This document shows positions 53,203 through 62,711 of a stretch of DNA of 64,000 nt, piece by piece; position 1 is the stretch's first letter, and each line of letters starts with the position of its first letter. The notes beneath the pieces were generated by a model. It was not told the origin of the DNA and made no database searches. It saw nothing but the letters and a program-made list of their open reading frames with translations. This stretch comes from Lachnospiraceae bacterium UBA5895 (lineage in GTDB: Bacteria > Bacillota > Clostridia > Lachnospirales > Lachnospiraceae): the NCBI GenBank assembly GCA_002431915.1, contig DJEP01000026.1, positions 10,544 to 74,543 of the forward strand, in the 5' to 3' direction. The position numbers were made by a program, and so were the translations under genes.

Positions 53203-53853
53203 CTATCTGTAATAAGATGTCTTCTTCTCCAGGTATTCCATGAAGGATGCCACGACGAGATTGAAGATATAGTAGAACACACCTGCGGCTAACAGCGGAA
53301 CCACACTGGTCTGTGCGGCTCCGATCTGCTTCGCCACCGTGAACATCTCCGCGATGGAGATGGTAAATGCCATAGAAGTATCCTTAACTAACGTAATGGT
53401 CTCATTGGTCACCGGCGGAAGAACCCGCTTCACCACCTGCGGCAGAATAATCTTTACGAAGGTCTGTGCCTTACTGTAGCCCAGCACCTGCGCTGCCTCG
53501 TACTGCCCCACCGGAATGGATTCGATACCCGCACGGTAGATCTCTGCGAAATATGCCGCATAATTGATCACGAATGCCACGATCACCGCCGGGAAACGAT
53601 ACCCCGTCCCCACCTGCATGCGGAACACATAAAAAGGGGCGAAATACACCACGATGATCTGTAACATCAGAGGGGTTCCTCTCATGATGGATATGTATAT
53701 TTTGGAAATAATCCGGATCACCTTACATCCCGACATTCTTCCGAAGGCTACAATCAACCCCAGAGGAAGGGAGAATAAAAGGGTCAGTACAAATATTTCC
53801 ACCGTTATCAGAAAGCCCTCTGCCAGCTGGGCACACATGGTCAGCAAACTCAT
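53203..53853 (-). CDS. polar amino acid ABC transporter permease
   Basis: A 216-residue His/Glu/Gln/Arg-type permease with about five membrane segments. The EAA loop reads YEAAQVLGYSKAQTFVKIILPQ. Only one permease gene is present, so it should work as a homodimer. AAGGAG lies eight bases before the ATG. It lies between the binding-protein and ATPase genes. Confidence 0.93.
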   Translation of the reverse strand: MSLLTMCAQLAEGFLITVEIFVLTLLFSLPLGLIVAFGRMSGCKVIRIISKIYISIMRGTPLMLQIIVVYFAPFYVFRMQVGTGYRFPAVIVAFVINYAAYFAEIYRAGIESIPVGQYEAAQVLGYSKAQTFVKIILPQVVKRVLPPVTNETITLVKDTSMAFTISIAEMFTVAKQIGAAQTSVVPLLAAGVFYYIFNLVVASFMEYLEKKTSYYR

Positions 53854-53901
53854 GAAATCTACTCCTTAACTCACTCAACCCACTTTACGATTTGCGGTTG
53901 A

Positions 53902-54702
53902 TTATTTACCGAGGCAGACACTGTCGGTCAGTCCCCATTTTTCAGCGATCTGTGTGAAGGTACCGTCTGCTGCCATCTCATCCAGTGTCTTCTGTACGGT
54001 ATCTCTTAACTCATCGTTGCCCTTTAAGAAGCCTACGGCATACTGCTCTACTGCCAGCTTGTTGTCCTCGCCCTGTAACATAACAAACTTCCCTGCTTCT
54101 CTCTGATCGATCTGGTACTGTGCCACACCGATGTCAATAGCCACAGCGTCTACCGCGCCCTGCTCCAGATCCATGAAAGCCGTGTTGTAATCCGCATATT
54201 CAATCAGCTGCGCAAAGGAATCGCGAAGTGCGATATTGTCTGCGTTCTCTTCGTCATTGAGTGCAGCCAGTGCGGAAGAATCCTTCTGTACCGCTACGAC
54301 CTTGCCTGCCAGTTCTTCCTTATTCTGTACACCGGAAGCGGATGCTACGACGAATACCTGGCTGTTGTCAATGTAGGGCTCTGTCCAGGTGTAGGCATCC
54401 TCTCTGCCGTTCATGGTGAAACCGTTCCAAATACAGTCAATGGCTCCGGAGGAAAGTTCCATATCCTTGGCATCCCAGTCGATAGGCTGCTTTACCAGTT
54501 CCCACCCCTGTCTCTTACATACTTCCGCTGCCAGATCCAGGTCAAAGCCTACATATTCTCCACTGTCATCACGATATCCGTAAGGGGGAAACTCCGCATC
54601 GAAACCTACGGTAAATGATTTCTCAGATCCTTTAGAACCACAGCCGGTAAGAACACCTGCTGCCATGCTGATTGCCAGTAATGCCACTAATACTCTTTTC
54701 AT
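53902..54702 (-). CDS. polar amino acid-binding lipoprotein
   Basis: The solute-binding part of the importer (family 3). The signal peptide ends in the lipobox VLTGC (Cys21); the mature part begins with FTVGFDAEFPPYGYRDDSG and contains GFDLDLAAEVCKRQG. Specificity (for example glutamine, arginine or cystine) cannot be read safely. The ATG at 54702 follows GGGAGG; the frame extends nine codons upstream. It is the first gene of the three. Confidence 0.93.
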   Translation of the reverse strand: MKRVLVALLAISMAAGVLTGCGSKGSEKSFTVGFDAEFPPYGYRDDSGEYVGFDLDLAAEVCKRQGWELVKQPIDWDAKDMELSSGAIDCIWNGFTMNGREDAYTWTEPYIDNSQVFVVASASGVQNKEELAGKVVAVQKDSSALAALNDEENADNIALRDSFAQLIEYADYNTAFMDLEQGAVDAVAIDIGVAQYQIDQREAGKFVMLQGEDNKLAVEQYAVGFLKGNDELRDTVQKTLDEMAADGTFTQIAEKWGLTDSVCLGK

Positions 54703-54763
54703 AATACATCCTCCCGTCTTGTCACTCATATACTTTAGTATGGTAAATCGCTAACACGGTGTC

Positions 54764-54793
54764 ATAGTAACACAACGAGAGGGGTCTTGTCAA
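54764..54793 (-). promoter_or_regulatory. promoter of the amino acid importer operon
   Basis: TTGACA (54788-54793), an 18-bp spacer and TACTAT (54764-54769). GTGT/ACAC halves flank the -10 and a GTGTTA direct repeat follows, which could be an operator. Confidence 0.6.
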
Positions 54794-54797
54794 TTCT

Positions 54798-55958
54798 TTA
54801 TCGGTCGTAACGCTCCACCATAGAGAGGATCTCCTGCGCGTATTTCGGATACAGCGCCGCCACTTCTTTTACTTCATTGCGGGCACTCTCCGCCACTTCC
54901 TGATTATAATCCATCTGTTTGCGGAGCGCCTGTCTTCTCTGGATCAGTTCATGGCGGATTTCCACCATCTCGCGTTTATCCAAAAGTGCCGCTGTCTGAC
55001 CGATCCACCGCTCCGGCATCTGCACGCGGTAGTTCGACAGCTGTTCCACCAATTGTTTCTGATAATACTCTGTCTTCGCTTCCGCTTCCGCGAACTGCTT
55101 GCGCTCTTCCTTTTCATCCTGGTACATTTTCCAGCGTTTCTCCAGCTTTGCCGCACTGTCCGTATTGTATTTCAGATAGAGATATTCCATCAGCTGACAG
55201 TTGTTCACATAGCGGATTTTGACCTTATTCTGCAGTTGGATGATCTTGTTGATGGTCTTCTCCACCCGCTGCAGTTCCCGTCCGGCATCCATATATTTGA
55301 TGCAGACATAGGAAATCGCCACGGCACCCGCTCCCACTGCCAGAAACAGTCCCACATAGACATCCATCTCAAATCCGAACTGTAAGATTGCCAGCATGAT
55401 CACACACACCACCAGTGCCGTAAAAAATATCACCGCCATCCCTCTCTGATTGTTCATCAGATTCTCCAGTTCGTTCCTCCGGTATTCGTAAGCATGTCTC
55501 TCTCCGTCCAGTCTGTGCAGATCCTGTCTGACCAGATTGCCGTATTTTTCGCCCTCACGGATCTTTTGGATTCCCTCTTCGATCTCGTCTTCTCTCTTGC
55601 GGATCGCATAGAAATCCGCATCCCGCATGCGGTTCTTTTTCTCCCGGTATTTGTTGCGTTCCTGCTCCAGACCTGCCAGTTTGGCAGCGGTACGGTTGAC
55701 CTCCGAGCGCTGCTCCTCGGGCAGAGCCTCGATCTCATCCGTATCCGTCAGGTAGGACGTCACTAACGTATACTCTCCGGTCAGAAGGTCGATTTCCCTG
55801 GAAGCTTCCGCAATCTGCTCGAGGCAGTTTACAATATAACGCTTTCTTTGGTCCTCCTCGTCAAAGTTCACACCGTTCCGGGTATAGACCAGCTGTTCCC
55901 AGTCTTCCTCCTGCTGTACCGGTTCTTTTTTCTTAAAAAAGCGGTTCCACCACGCCAT
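54798..55958 (-). CDS. coiled-coil membrane protein of unknown function
   Basis: A 386-residue protein, last gene of the four-gene block. Residues about 40-165 are charged heptad-type helix. Two membrane segments lie at about 175-197 and 200-220, forming a tight hairpin. A second helical part (about 225-380) is rich in Glu, Lys, Gln and Arg. Both large parts would be cytoplasmic, with almost nothing outside. I do not recognise a family. AGGAG precedes the ATG. It may anchor the partner proteins at the membrane; that is inference from layout. Confidence 0.75.
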   Translation of the reverse strand: MAWWNRFFKKKEPVQQEEDWEQLVYTRNGVNFDEEDQRKRYIVNCLEQIAEASREIDLLTGEYTLVTSYLTDTDEIEALPEEQRSEVNRTAAKLAGLEQERNKYREKKNRMRDADFYAIRKREDEIEEGIQKIREGEKYGNLVRQDLHRLDGERHAYEYRRNELENLMNNQRGMAVIFFTALVVCVIMLAILQFGFEMDVYVGLFLAVGAGAVAISYVCIKYMDAGRELQRVEKTINKIIQLQNKVKIRYVNNCQLMEYLYLKYNTDSAAKLEKRWKMYQDEKEERKQFAEAEAKTEYYQKQLVEQLSNYRVQMPERWIGQTAALLDKREMVEIRHELIQRRQALRKQMDYNQEVAESARNEVKEVAALYPKYAQEILSMVERYDR

Positions 55959-55974
55959 ACTTTTCTCCTGTCTG

Positions 55975-56826
55975 TTATACGTTCACACTGGTCCGATAGC
56001 TGTTTTTCAGAGCTGTCGTCAGTCTCTCATTCTCTGCATCATACTTCTGTCTGTCTTCCGCCCGCCAGGTACTGCGAAGCTGCAGCTGCCTGTACTCCGG
56101 CTGCTGCTCCCATTCCCTGCCAAACTGTTCCATACTTTTCTCCAATTCCAGGGACTCTGTATAAAACTCCGGATTCTGTGCTGCAAAAGCCACATAGGCA
56201 TCCTCCGGCAGTTCCATGCGTTTTGCTGCAAGATAGGCATCCAGATGTACTCTCTCCGGTTCGACCTGCCAGGCCTCTCTGAACTGCTCCGCCGCCTTAT
56301 CATACAGCATCAGCCCGGTCAGTGCCACACCTTTATTATGTAATATGGCTGCTCTTACCTTACCCGCAGGGAGTTCTCTTCCTTCCGCTTCCAGCGTACT
56401 CCAGGTCTCTAACAGCATATCGTATCCACGGATGGCAGCGGCGTATTTCCTCTTTTCCACCATATAGTCGATCTGACTTTTACGCTTCTCTAAATTGCTC
56501 AGACCGGCTCCCTGCTTCAGCACCTGTTCCACCTGCCGCAGGTCTTCTTCGCCATACATTCCCACATACTGTAAAATCGTCAGCACGAAGACACTTAAGG
56601 AGCCCTGCTTATGTATCATGGGGTACAGCTGCTTTGCCAGTTCCCTGACCTTGCATTCCTCTCCGATCCAGTCTGCCAGTTTGTCGTTCATAATGGACAG
56701 GTCTAAGAGGAAAGCATTCTCCTTCAGGCAATAACACAGTTCCTCCATGCAGCAGACACGGATCCCCAGTTCTTCCACCGTATAGGCATTTTCACAATAT
56801 TCACCTACGCACAGACTTGCCCTCAT
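55975..56826 (-). CDS. helical repeat-like protein of unknown function
   Basis: A cytoplasmic protein of about 283 residues. The N-terminal part has a cluster of cysteines (RVCCMEELCYCL). The middle (about 125-215) looks like TPR helices, for example YAAAIRGYDMLLETW and AILHNKGVALTGLMLYDKAAEQFREAW, which is the usual pattern of a protein-binding scaffold. The start at 56826 is preferred, with GAGG seven bases upstream; a start two codons earlier overlaps it. I do not recognise the family. It lies between the Hsp70-like gene and the coiled-coil gene. Confidence 0.75.
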   Translation of the reverse strand: MRASLCVGEYCENAYTVEELGIRVCCMEELCYCLKENAFLLDLSIMNDKLADWIGEECKVRELAKQLYPMIHKQGSLSVFVLTILQYVGMYGEEDLRQVEQVLKQGAGLSNLEKRKSQIDYMVEKRKYAAAIRGYDMLLETWSTLEAEGRELPAGKVRAAILHNKGVALTGLMLYDKAAEQFREAWQVEPERVHLDAYLAAKRMELPEDAYVAFAAQNPEFYTESLELEKSMEQFGREWEQQPEYRQLQLRSTWRAEDRQKYDAENERLTTALKNSYRTSVNV

Positions 56827-56875
56827 TTCCATTCCTCATTTCCATCCATCTTTTACCACCTGTCAGTCCGGTCTT

Positions 56876-58114
56876 TTACAGTTCGATCTCTTCCTTCCAG
56901 ATATGGTGTGTTGCCGCACGAAACGTGCCAAATCCCAGATCTTCCAGCTCTACTGTAAGATGCGTGTCGTCTTTCATCTCCACGCTGATCTTAAGCCTGG
57001 TGATTCCCTCCTGCAGTTCCTCGGGGACGATCCTGGCGATCCGGTTCCCCTTCCCTGTCAGGGATGTGATCAGGATCTCCACCGCCCGTCCTTCCAGCAG
57101 GTAGAATTCCATGCTGTTCTTCGCCTCGTACCAGTTGATTCCCGCGTCGAGAAGTGCGCAGTAGGACTCTTCCCCCTGTCGTAGGATCTTCATGCCGATA
57201 TTGGATTTTAATTTATCATCACCTAAAAATACATGGGTCTTCCCTGCTTCACTGGGAGACAGCCGTTCCATCATGCTGTAGCAGGCACCCTTGCTGAACA
57301 GATTGTTGCCCTGGAAGACTCTTCTTCCGTGGCACAGATAGCGCAGGGATTCCTTCATCCATTCCTGCGAGAACGCCTCACCGATCAGATACACCGAAGA
57401 GACGATACTGTTACTGCACAGGCTGGTGGCGATCTCTAACATTTTCTCATCCGATTCCGGCACCGGAAAAGGGAACTCCCGCTCTTCCATATAGGCTACC
57501 ACCGGCGTGGTATGGCGATTGCATTCCATGCAGTAGGTACGTATGGAGTGCTCCGCGTATTCACACAACACCGTCTTATGCCGCCACAGTTCCTCCGGCT
57601 GGTACAGATTATAGTAATAAAAACTTTCCACATGACTCTGAAAACAGATCTGTTCCGTCTTAAGATGCAGTCCTTCCGTCGCTGCGGTCAGCACTTCTAA
57701 CATCCGGGGATCCAGTTCTTCACAGGTGATCATTAACGCTCCGATCTTCTCCGCATTCGCCACCTGGGATAACAGCCCAAGACTACGCTTCAGGAACAGC
57801 GTCAACAGCGCCACGGGATCTAAGCTCGTCCCGTCGATCTGCACCGGCTCTCCGTCCTTTGCCAGCTTCAGCAGGTTCTCCACCAGGATCCCATCTTCTT
57901 CCTGCGCATATCTTACCGCTTCGCTCCCATAGAACCACTGATTCACACCCTGTCTCTTGCTGAGTGCCAGGGGGATGGTAAATACCTGGGATCCCGCCAC
58001 GGAAGAAAGTGTTCTGATTTCTTCCCCACTGCCTGTAACATAACAGCTGATCTGTGCATATCTGCTGCCCAAATCATATCCGACGATCACTTTTTCACTT
58101 CCCGGCAGCCGCAT
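56876..58114 (-). CDS. Hsp70/actin-like ATPase-fold protein (DUF5716-like)
   Basis: A 412-residue protein. The opening VGYDLGSRYAQISCYV looks like the phosphate-1 loop of the actin/Hsp70 superfamily. HVFLGDDKLKSNIGMKI begins a part that reads like a short Hsp70 substrate-binding beta domain, with LKISVEMKDDTHLTVELEDL near the end. The middle lacks the clean Hsp70 motifs, so ATP use is not assured. It resembles the DUF5716 group of Clostridia as I recall it; no function is known. It follows the 1191-residue protein by about 50 bp. Confidence 0.7.
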   Translation of the reverse strand: MRLPGSEKVIVGYDLGSRYAQISCYVTGSGEEIRTLSSVAGSQVFTIPLALSKRQGVNQWFYGSEAVRYAQEEDGILVENLLKLAKDGEPVQIDGTSLDPVALLTLFLKRSLGLLSQVANAEKIGALMITCEELDPRMLEVLTAATEGLHLKTEQICFQSHVESFYYYNLYQPEELWRHKTVLCEYAEHSIRTYCMECNRHTTPVVAYMEEREFPFPVPESDEKMLEIATSLCSNSIVSSVYLIGEAFSQEWMKESLRYLCHGRRVFQGNNLFSKGACYSMMERLSPSEAGKTHVFLGDDKLKSNIGMKILRQGEESYCALLDAGINWYEAKNSMEFYLLEGRAVEILITSLTGKGNRIARIVPEELQEGITRLKISVEMKDDTHLTVELEDLGFGTFRAATHHIWKEEIEL

Positions 58115-58164
58115 CTTCCTTCCGCCTCCTCTCTGTTATCCTTTTTGTTATTTTTCTTCCGGTC

Positions 58165-61100
58165 TCACTGTAAAGTAAACAGCCTGTGATCCAGATATTC
58201 TCTCCGGTAATATTCTTCGATCAGATGATCCAGGGTATCATCATCCTGCAGAGTCATGCTGATCATCATGTCATTGATGATCTCGTACTTGCTGTCCGGA
58301 TTATCATTCATGATATCGCTCCTCTGCAGGCTGCCGCTCTCTGTTAGCTGCTCGCCGTTTTCGGATTCCTCCATAATATAATACTGGATGTTTTCCCCGA
58401 AGAACAGTACAAATTCCTTGAAAAATACTCCGCTGTACACTTCCTGCATGTACTCCGACAGATAATCCTCCGCCTGTCCGTTCTCCTGCAGCATCACATA
58501 ATGGATCCTTGCCCGGACACCTGCTTTGGTATGATATTCCACGATAGTCTTGTCCTTCAGTTCCTGAAGCTCGGGCAAACAATCCTTGAATTCCCGGAAA
58601 AAGTTCAGGTGAATATGCTCCCGCATCATTTCCTCCAGGAAATCCCGGATTAACGGTTCATCTTCCTTCTCTATCTTGTCCCGGTTCTCCGCATAGAACT
58701 TCAGATATGCCAGCTTGCAGATCCGCTGCGTCTCCTCACCCCGCAGGTAGGTGTTACGGATCTCCCGGAAGATATATTCTTCCGTAAGCTTTTCTCTGCA
58801 GAAGTAATCACAGGAGCTCTGTATCAGTACAGCTTCCTCGATCTCCTGTCTCGCTCCCTGGGATACATAATAACGGAAGATATCCATTCTCTCTCCCACA
58901 AAAGCGCCGGAAAACAGCATCTGCACCAGAATCCGCTCGCTGAGCTCATAGCAGTCCACTTCAAAGGACCTGGCGGATTTCCAGATATCCCGCAGTTCCT
59001 TCGTGGTTCCCACAGCGTAGCGCACCAGATACTCCAAAACATTGCCGTTGTATTTTCCCCTGTGGAAGTCGGACAATGCCGCCGCATACAATGCCGGTTC
59101 TCCATCATGTGCTGCCTGGGAGATCAGTGCATCCGTCAGCCTGAGCAGGATCTTGGCATCCGCATAATACGGTGTGAAGCTTTCGATCCATTCGTATGCC
59201 TTTTCATAATTCCCACGAAGCACCAGGAACCTAAGCAGGATCTCTCTCTGTTCCGTCGTGAATTTCTGCCCGTCTAATTCCTGCAGATAGGCATCCAGTG
59301 CCTGCATATTGTCCGCATCGAAATACGCCTGTACCAGTGCTACCGCCTGTTTCTGTCTGAGTGCCGGTTCCACCGCATCCGACGTTGCCAGACGTGCCAT
59401 GCGCATCAGCTTTGAGGAAGACAGTGCTTCCTCGCCCTTGTCGTTCTCTGCAAAATACAAATCCAGTTCCACCGTATCCGGCACATAATGTTCCAAAAGC
59501 CGCAGATATTTTCCGGGCACCAACAGCTTTTCCAGGGTATATTCCACATTTTTGAGGAACCTGTTACCATAGGCATCCTCAAAAGCAATGGTATATTCAT
59601 TCCCATAGATTGCCACCCATGCTGTGCCATTTAATAAGGGGATCTCCTTCATCTTCCGGTTGCCCGGCTGGCAGACGATCACCCTGCGCATCCTGTCGTC
59701 TTCCACTCTGACCAGATGGGCAAACAGAAGCCTTGACAACGGCTTCGCCATGACCTCCGTGACGATCGCCGGCGTTAAGAACCGCTGGTATAATACCGCC
59801 AGGTGCCTGTTGATATGCTGCTTCTGGATCTGATCGATTACAAAACGTTCGATACGCGGTTCATAATGTTCATATAGTTCCTCGTATTCCTCTCTGTGCT
59901 TCAGAAGATAAGCGTATAAAAACGCGCTGTGTTCATAGTCCAGATTGTTTTGGAAGGAGAAGTACATCAGAATCACTTTAGGCAGTTCCGTGGTGGAATC
60001 CATATCCACCGAAGCCATATAATACTCATACAGATTTGTGATCCGCAGATGGCTCTCCACACCCTTTTGGTACCAGATATACGCGTCCGGTCCGGTCTTG
60101 CTGCCCTTGATCAACAGGCTGCAGATCTCCTGCAGGATCCGCACGTCTTCTTTTTTCTCATAGGTCTTCTTCAATATCCGGCATAAAAGCGGAGAATACT
60201 CCCGCACTCTGCCGGACAGATACAAAAGCTGTTCCAGCAGACTGTCATTCACAGCTCCGTGCCGCACTCCGAAATGCAGTACCTGTAATTCAAAGCCGGT
60301 CAGCTTCCGCAAAAGTGCCGGATTCCCGTTTAACAGTGCCAGTGCTTCCAGATAGATCACCGGGCTGGAGCAGCCGTATTGGTACTGTTTCTCCAGAAAC
60401 ATCCATTTTCCGGAGGTGGACCGGTTGTATTCCTCCGACAAATATAATAAAAGCCATGCCACTCTCCAGCGGCTCCTGTCATAGCGGTAGATCTGCTCCA
60501 CCTGTTCCGCCGTCTGCATGGTATACTGGGCATCTCTGTGGATCAGTGTGGTCAGATACAGATAATATGCCCACAATTCTCCGCCGGTGGCTTTCTGCGC
60601 TTCCAGCATGTCCACCACATGATCTAAGATCCAGCCCGCTTCGTTATAACGCTCCTCCGTGATCAGAAGCTGTGCCTGGAACAGTCTCGCCGACACATCC
60701 TTCTCATCCATGGTCACCATGCGTTCTACCAGTTTGCCGGTCTCTGAGAGCCATGTGCCCGTGCCAATCTTTTTCAGACGGAATTCTTCATAATATTTCA
60801 TGATCTGCGTGATGCACTGCATATGGCTGTGATCCGCATGCCGTACCGCCGTACGGTCTCCCAGCTGTACCATCACAGGGATCTCTATGGAAATATAAGC
60901 ATTATAGATATAGATTCTTCCGAAATTTTTACCGGGTCTGCATACACTGCTGTCAATATATACGGGAAGTCTGCACCGGTTACCGAGGAAATCATCATCG
61001 CTTAAGCTTTCTTTTTCCGTGAAGACAAACTCTCCCTCGCATTCGATCTGCAGATTGGTATAGCCCCAGCCGTTCCGAACAACCGTCAGACTGTTCTCCG

Positions 61101-61740
61101 ACACGCCGTAATTGCCTTCCGTGCGGGGCAGCTTTTTCACCAGTTCCTTCTCTTCCACCAGGAATTCGATCTGTTGCTTTTTATTGATGCAGATCAGGAA
61201 TTCCTCCATGTTCTGCTCATTGCCTTCACAGGCGGACAACATCCGGTAAGTCTCGTAGAAATGGGCATCGTTCCCCGTAAACAGTCGTAAAAAATCCGGG
61301 CTGTAGAACAGCCGCACCGCTTCCTTCCAGCTGCTTTTCGCCAGGTTCGCGAAGTGGAACAGATTCCTTATGGCACCTATGGAGGAATTTAACACGCCGT
61401 GTTCCACCGTCACCACAAAAGGAAGGTTGTATTCTCCGCGGTTGCTGACCACAGAAAAAGAGCCCTTCACCACATCCCCTTCTTCCAGGTTCTCACCGTG
61501 GAAGCAGTAAAAAATTTCTGCATCGGAGCCGGTAAACTGATCAGTCATACATTCCATTTTCAGATGGTCTGAGATGACAGATCCTTTTACATAGCCTTCC
61601 GATGCAGAGAGGATGTGAAAAGAGCCCTCATACGCTGTCCCCTGTGACAGCGAGATTTCTATTTTAGAGCAGGAGAATTCCAAAGAGCCGTTCTCGTAAT
61701 CGAAGTTCCCTCCTAAAATTCTATCAATAGTCTCCTGCAT
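58165..61740 (-). CDS. very large protein of unknown function (DUF5717-like)
   Basis: A 1191-residue protein without signal peptide or membrane segment, first gene of the block. Residues about 1-130 and 225-300 look like beta-sandwich domains (GSFHILSASEGYVKG, SFSVVSNRGEYNLPF). From about 330 on it is helical and rich in Tyr, Leu and Glu, with many TPR-like helix pairs such as FQAQLLITEERYNEAGWIL. It resembles the DUF5717 group of Clostridia, whose role is unknown. A strong promoter lies just upstream. GAAGG is only three bases from the ATG. Confidence 0.75.
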   Translation of the reverse strand: MQETIDRILGGNFDYENGSLEFSCSKIEISLSQGTAYEGSFHILSASEGYVKGSVISDHLKMECMTDQFTGSDAEIFYCFHGENLEEGDVVKGSFSVVSNRGEYNLPFVVTVEHGVLNSSIGAIRNLFHFANLAKSSWKEAVRLFYSPDFLRLFTGNDAHFYETYRMLSACEGNEQNMEEFLICINKKQQIEFLVEEKELVKKLPRTEGNYGVSENSLTVVRNGWGYTNLQIECEGEFVFTEKESLSDDDFLGNRCRLPVYIDSSVCRPGKNFGRIYIYNAYISIEIPVMVQLGDRTAVRHADHSHMQCITQIMKYYEEFRLKKIGTGTWLSETGKLVERMVTMDEKDVSARLFQAQLLITEERYNEAGWILDHVVDMLEAQKATGGELWAYYLYLTTLIHRDAQYTMQTAEQVEQIYRYDRSRWRVAWLLLYLSEEYNRSTSGKWMFLEKQYQYGCSSPVIYLEALALLNGNPALLRKLTGFELQVLHFGVRHGAVNDSLLEQLLYLSGRVREYSPLLCRILKKTYEKKEDVRILQEICSLLIKGSKTGPDAYIWYQKGVESHLRITNLYEYYMASVDMDSTTELPKVILMYFSFQNNLDYEHSAFLYAYLLKHREEYEELYEHYEPRIERFVIDQIQKQHINRHLAVLYQRFLTPAIVTEVMAKPLSRLLFAHLVRVEDDRMRRVIVCQPGNRKMKEIPLLNGTAWVAIYGNEYTIAFEDAYGNRFLKNVEYTLEKLLVPGKYLRLLEHYVPDTVELDLYFAENDKGEEALSSSKLMRMARLATSDAVEPALRQKQAVALVQAYFDADNMQALDAYLQELDGQKFTTEQREILLRFLVLRGNYEKAYEWIESFTPYYADAKILLRLTDALISQAAHDGEPALYAAALSDFHRGKYNGNVLEYLVRYAVGTTKELRDIWKSARSFEVDCYELSERILVQMLFSGAFVGERMDIFRYYVSQGARQEIEEAVLIQSSCDYFCREKLTEEYIFREIRNTYLRGEETQRICKLAYLKFYAENRDKIEKEDEPLIRDFLEEMMREHIHLNFFREFKDCLPELQELKDKTIVEYHTKAGVRARIHYVMLQENGQAEDYLSEYMQEVYSGVFFKEFVLFFGENIQYYIMEESENGEQLTESGSLQRSDIMNDNPDSKYEIINDMMISMTLQDDDTLDHLIEEYYRREYLDHRLFTLQ

Positions 61741-61775
61741 GTACCTTCACCCGTTCCCTGTTGTCATTTGGATTT

Positions 61776-61804
61776 ATTATACCAAATTTGCTACGCAAGG
61801 GCAA
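61776..61804 (-). promoter_or_regulatory. promoter of the four-gene block
   Basis: TTGCCC (61799-61804), a 17-bp spacer and a perfect TATAAT (61776-61781) with a TGG extension. It lies in the 77-bp gap before the 1191-residue protein gene and is the only clear promoter for the block. Confidence 0.7.
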
Positions 61805-61817
61805 GGTGCAGACCCGG

Positions 61818-62711
61818 TTAGTCGAGGTTTAATTTTTTGTTCAGGATGTAGTAAGATACCCCATACATGATCGCTGCAACAAGTGCGCTGGTGAGCACAT
61901 TAATGTCATATGCCCAGTTGGTGGTAATGCCGATTCCGCCGGGGCTGCTTAGCGCAGTCGTACTGAACATAAATACACTCTGTACCGTACTTCCGATGAT
62001 GGAGGACAGGATTGTAAGACCCGCATAGGCGAGGATTCCCATCAATCCTTTGTGTTTGGAGGAAAGCTGTCCGATGGTCAGTGCTCCGAACAGGGTAATC
62101 ATGGTAATAAAGGGACCTGCCACATAGGTGATCAGCAATGTGATTCCGTAATGCACCAGATTCATTCCCATCTGTTCTTTATAGACCCTGTTAAGTTCAT
62201 AGATGCCGTCCCCCAGGAATTCCCAGATATTCCCATTATATTGTGTCAGAACTCCATTCAGTTCGCCGATATCTATCAGTCCCATCATCAATGACACAAG
62301 CAGTGCCACAATGGAGATACCGATGCCAATCATAATAAACAGATACCAGACACCGGAGACCAGTACCTTACTTAAAAACAGCTGATTGGCTGTCACCGGC
62401 AGGGTGTGGGACAGATAGCCCTCATCGGTGTACATGCTGCGGTAAAAACGGATGCCCAGGAAGATCAGCATGCCCCATGTGGATGCCAGCAGCATGATCA
62501 CATACAGAATCAGTGTTGCCGTAAAAGAAGAAATCACCAGCCAGGTCTGCGCTGCATTTGCCTCATTACCGTCGACAAAATTTGACACCACTCCTCCCGG
62601 CATTTGCAGTACGATACAACCGGCCACAGTGACGATAAATATTCCCAAAAGCATCAGCACGCCCGCTTTCCAGGTATTTTTCCATTCATATTTCATTAAC
62701 TTGCCTAACAT
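61818..62711 (-). CDS. ABC-2-type transporter permease
   Basis: A 297-residue membrane protein with about six membrane segments and the opening MLGKLMKYEWKNTWKAG, typical of permeases in GntR-controlled exporters of the Ytr type. It overlaps the ATPase gene by seven bases, so both should be made together. Substrate is unknown; relatives respond to cell-envelope stress or antibiotics. Confidence 0.85.
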   Translation of the reverse strand: MLGKLMKYEWKNTWKAGVLMLLGIFIVTVAGCIVLQMPGGVVSNFVDGNEANAAQTWLVISSFTATLILYVIMLLASTWGMLIFLGIRFYRSMYTDEGYLSHTLPVTANQLFLSKVLVSGVWYLFIMIGIGISIVALLVSLMMGLIDIGELNGVLTQYNGNIWEFLGDGIYELNRVYKEQMGMNLVHYGITLLITYVAGPFITMITLFGALTIGQLSSKHKGLMGILAYAGLTILSSIIGSTVQSVFMFSTTALSSPGGIGITTNWAYDINVLTSALVAAIMYGVSYYILNKKLNLD

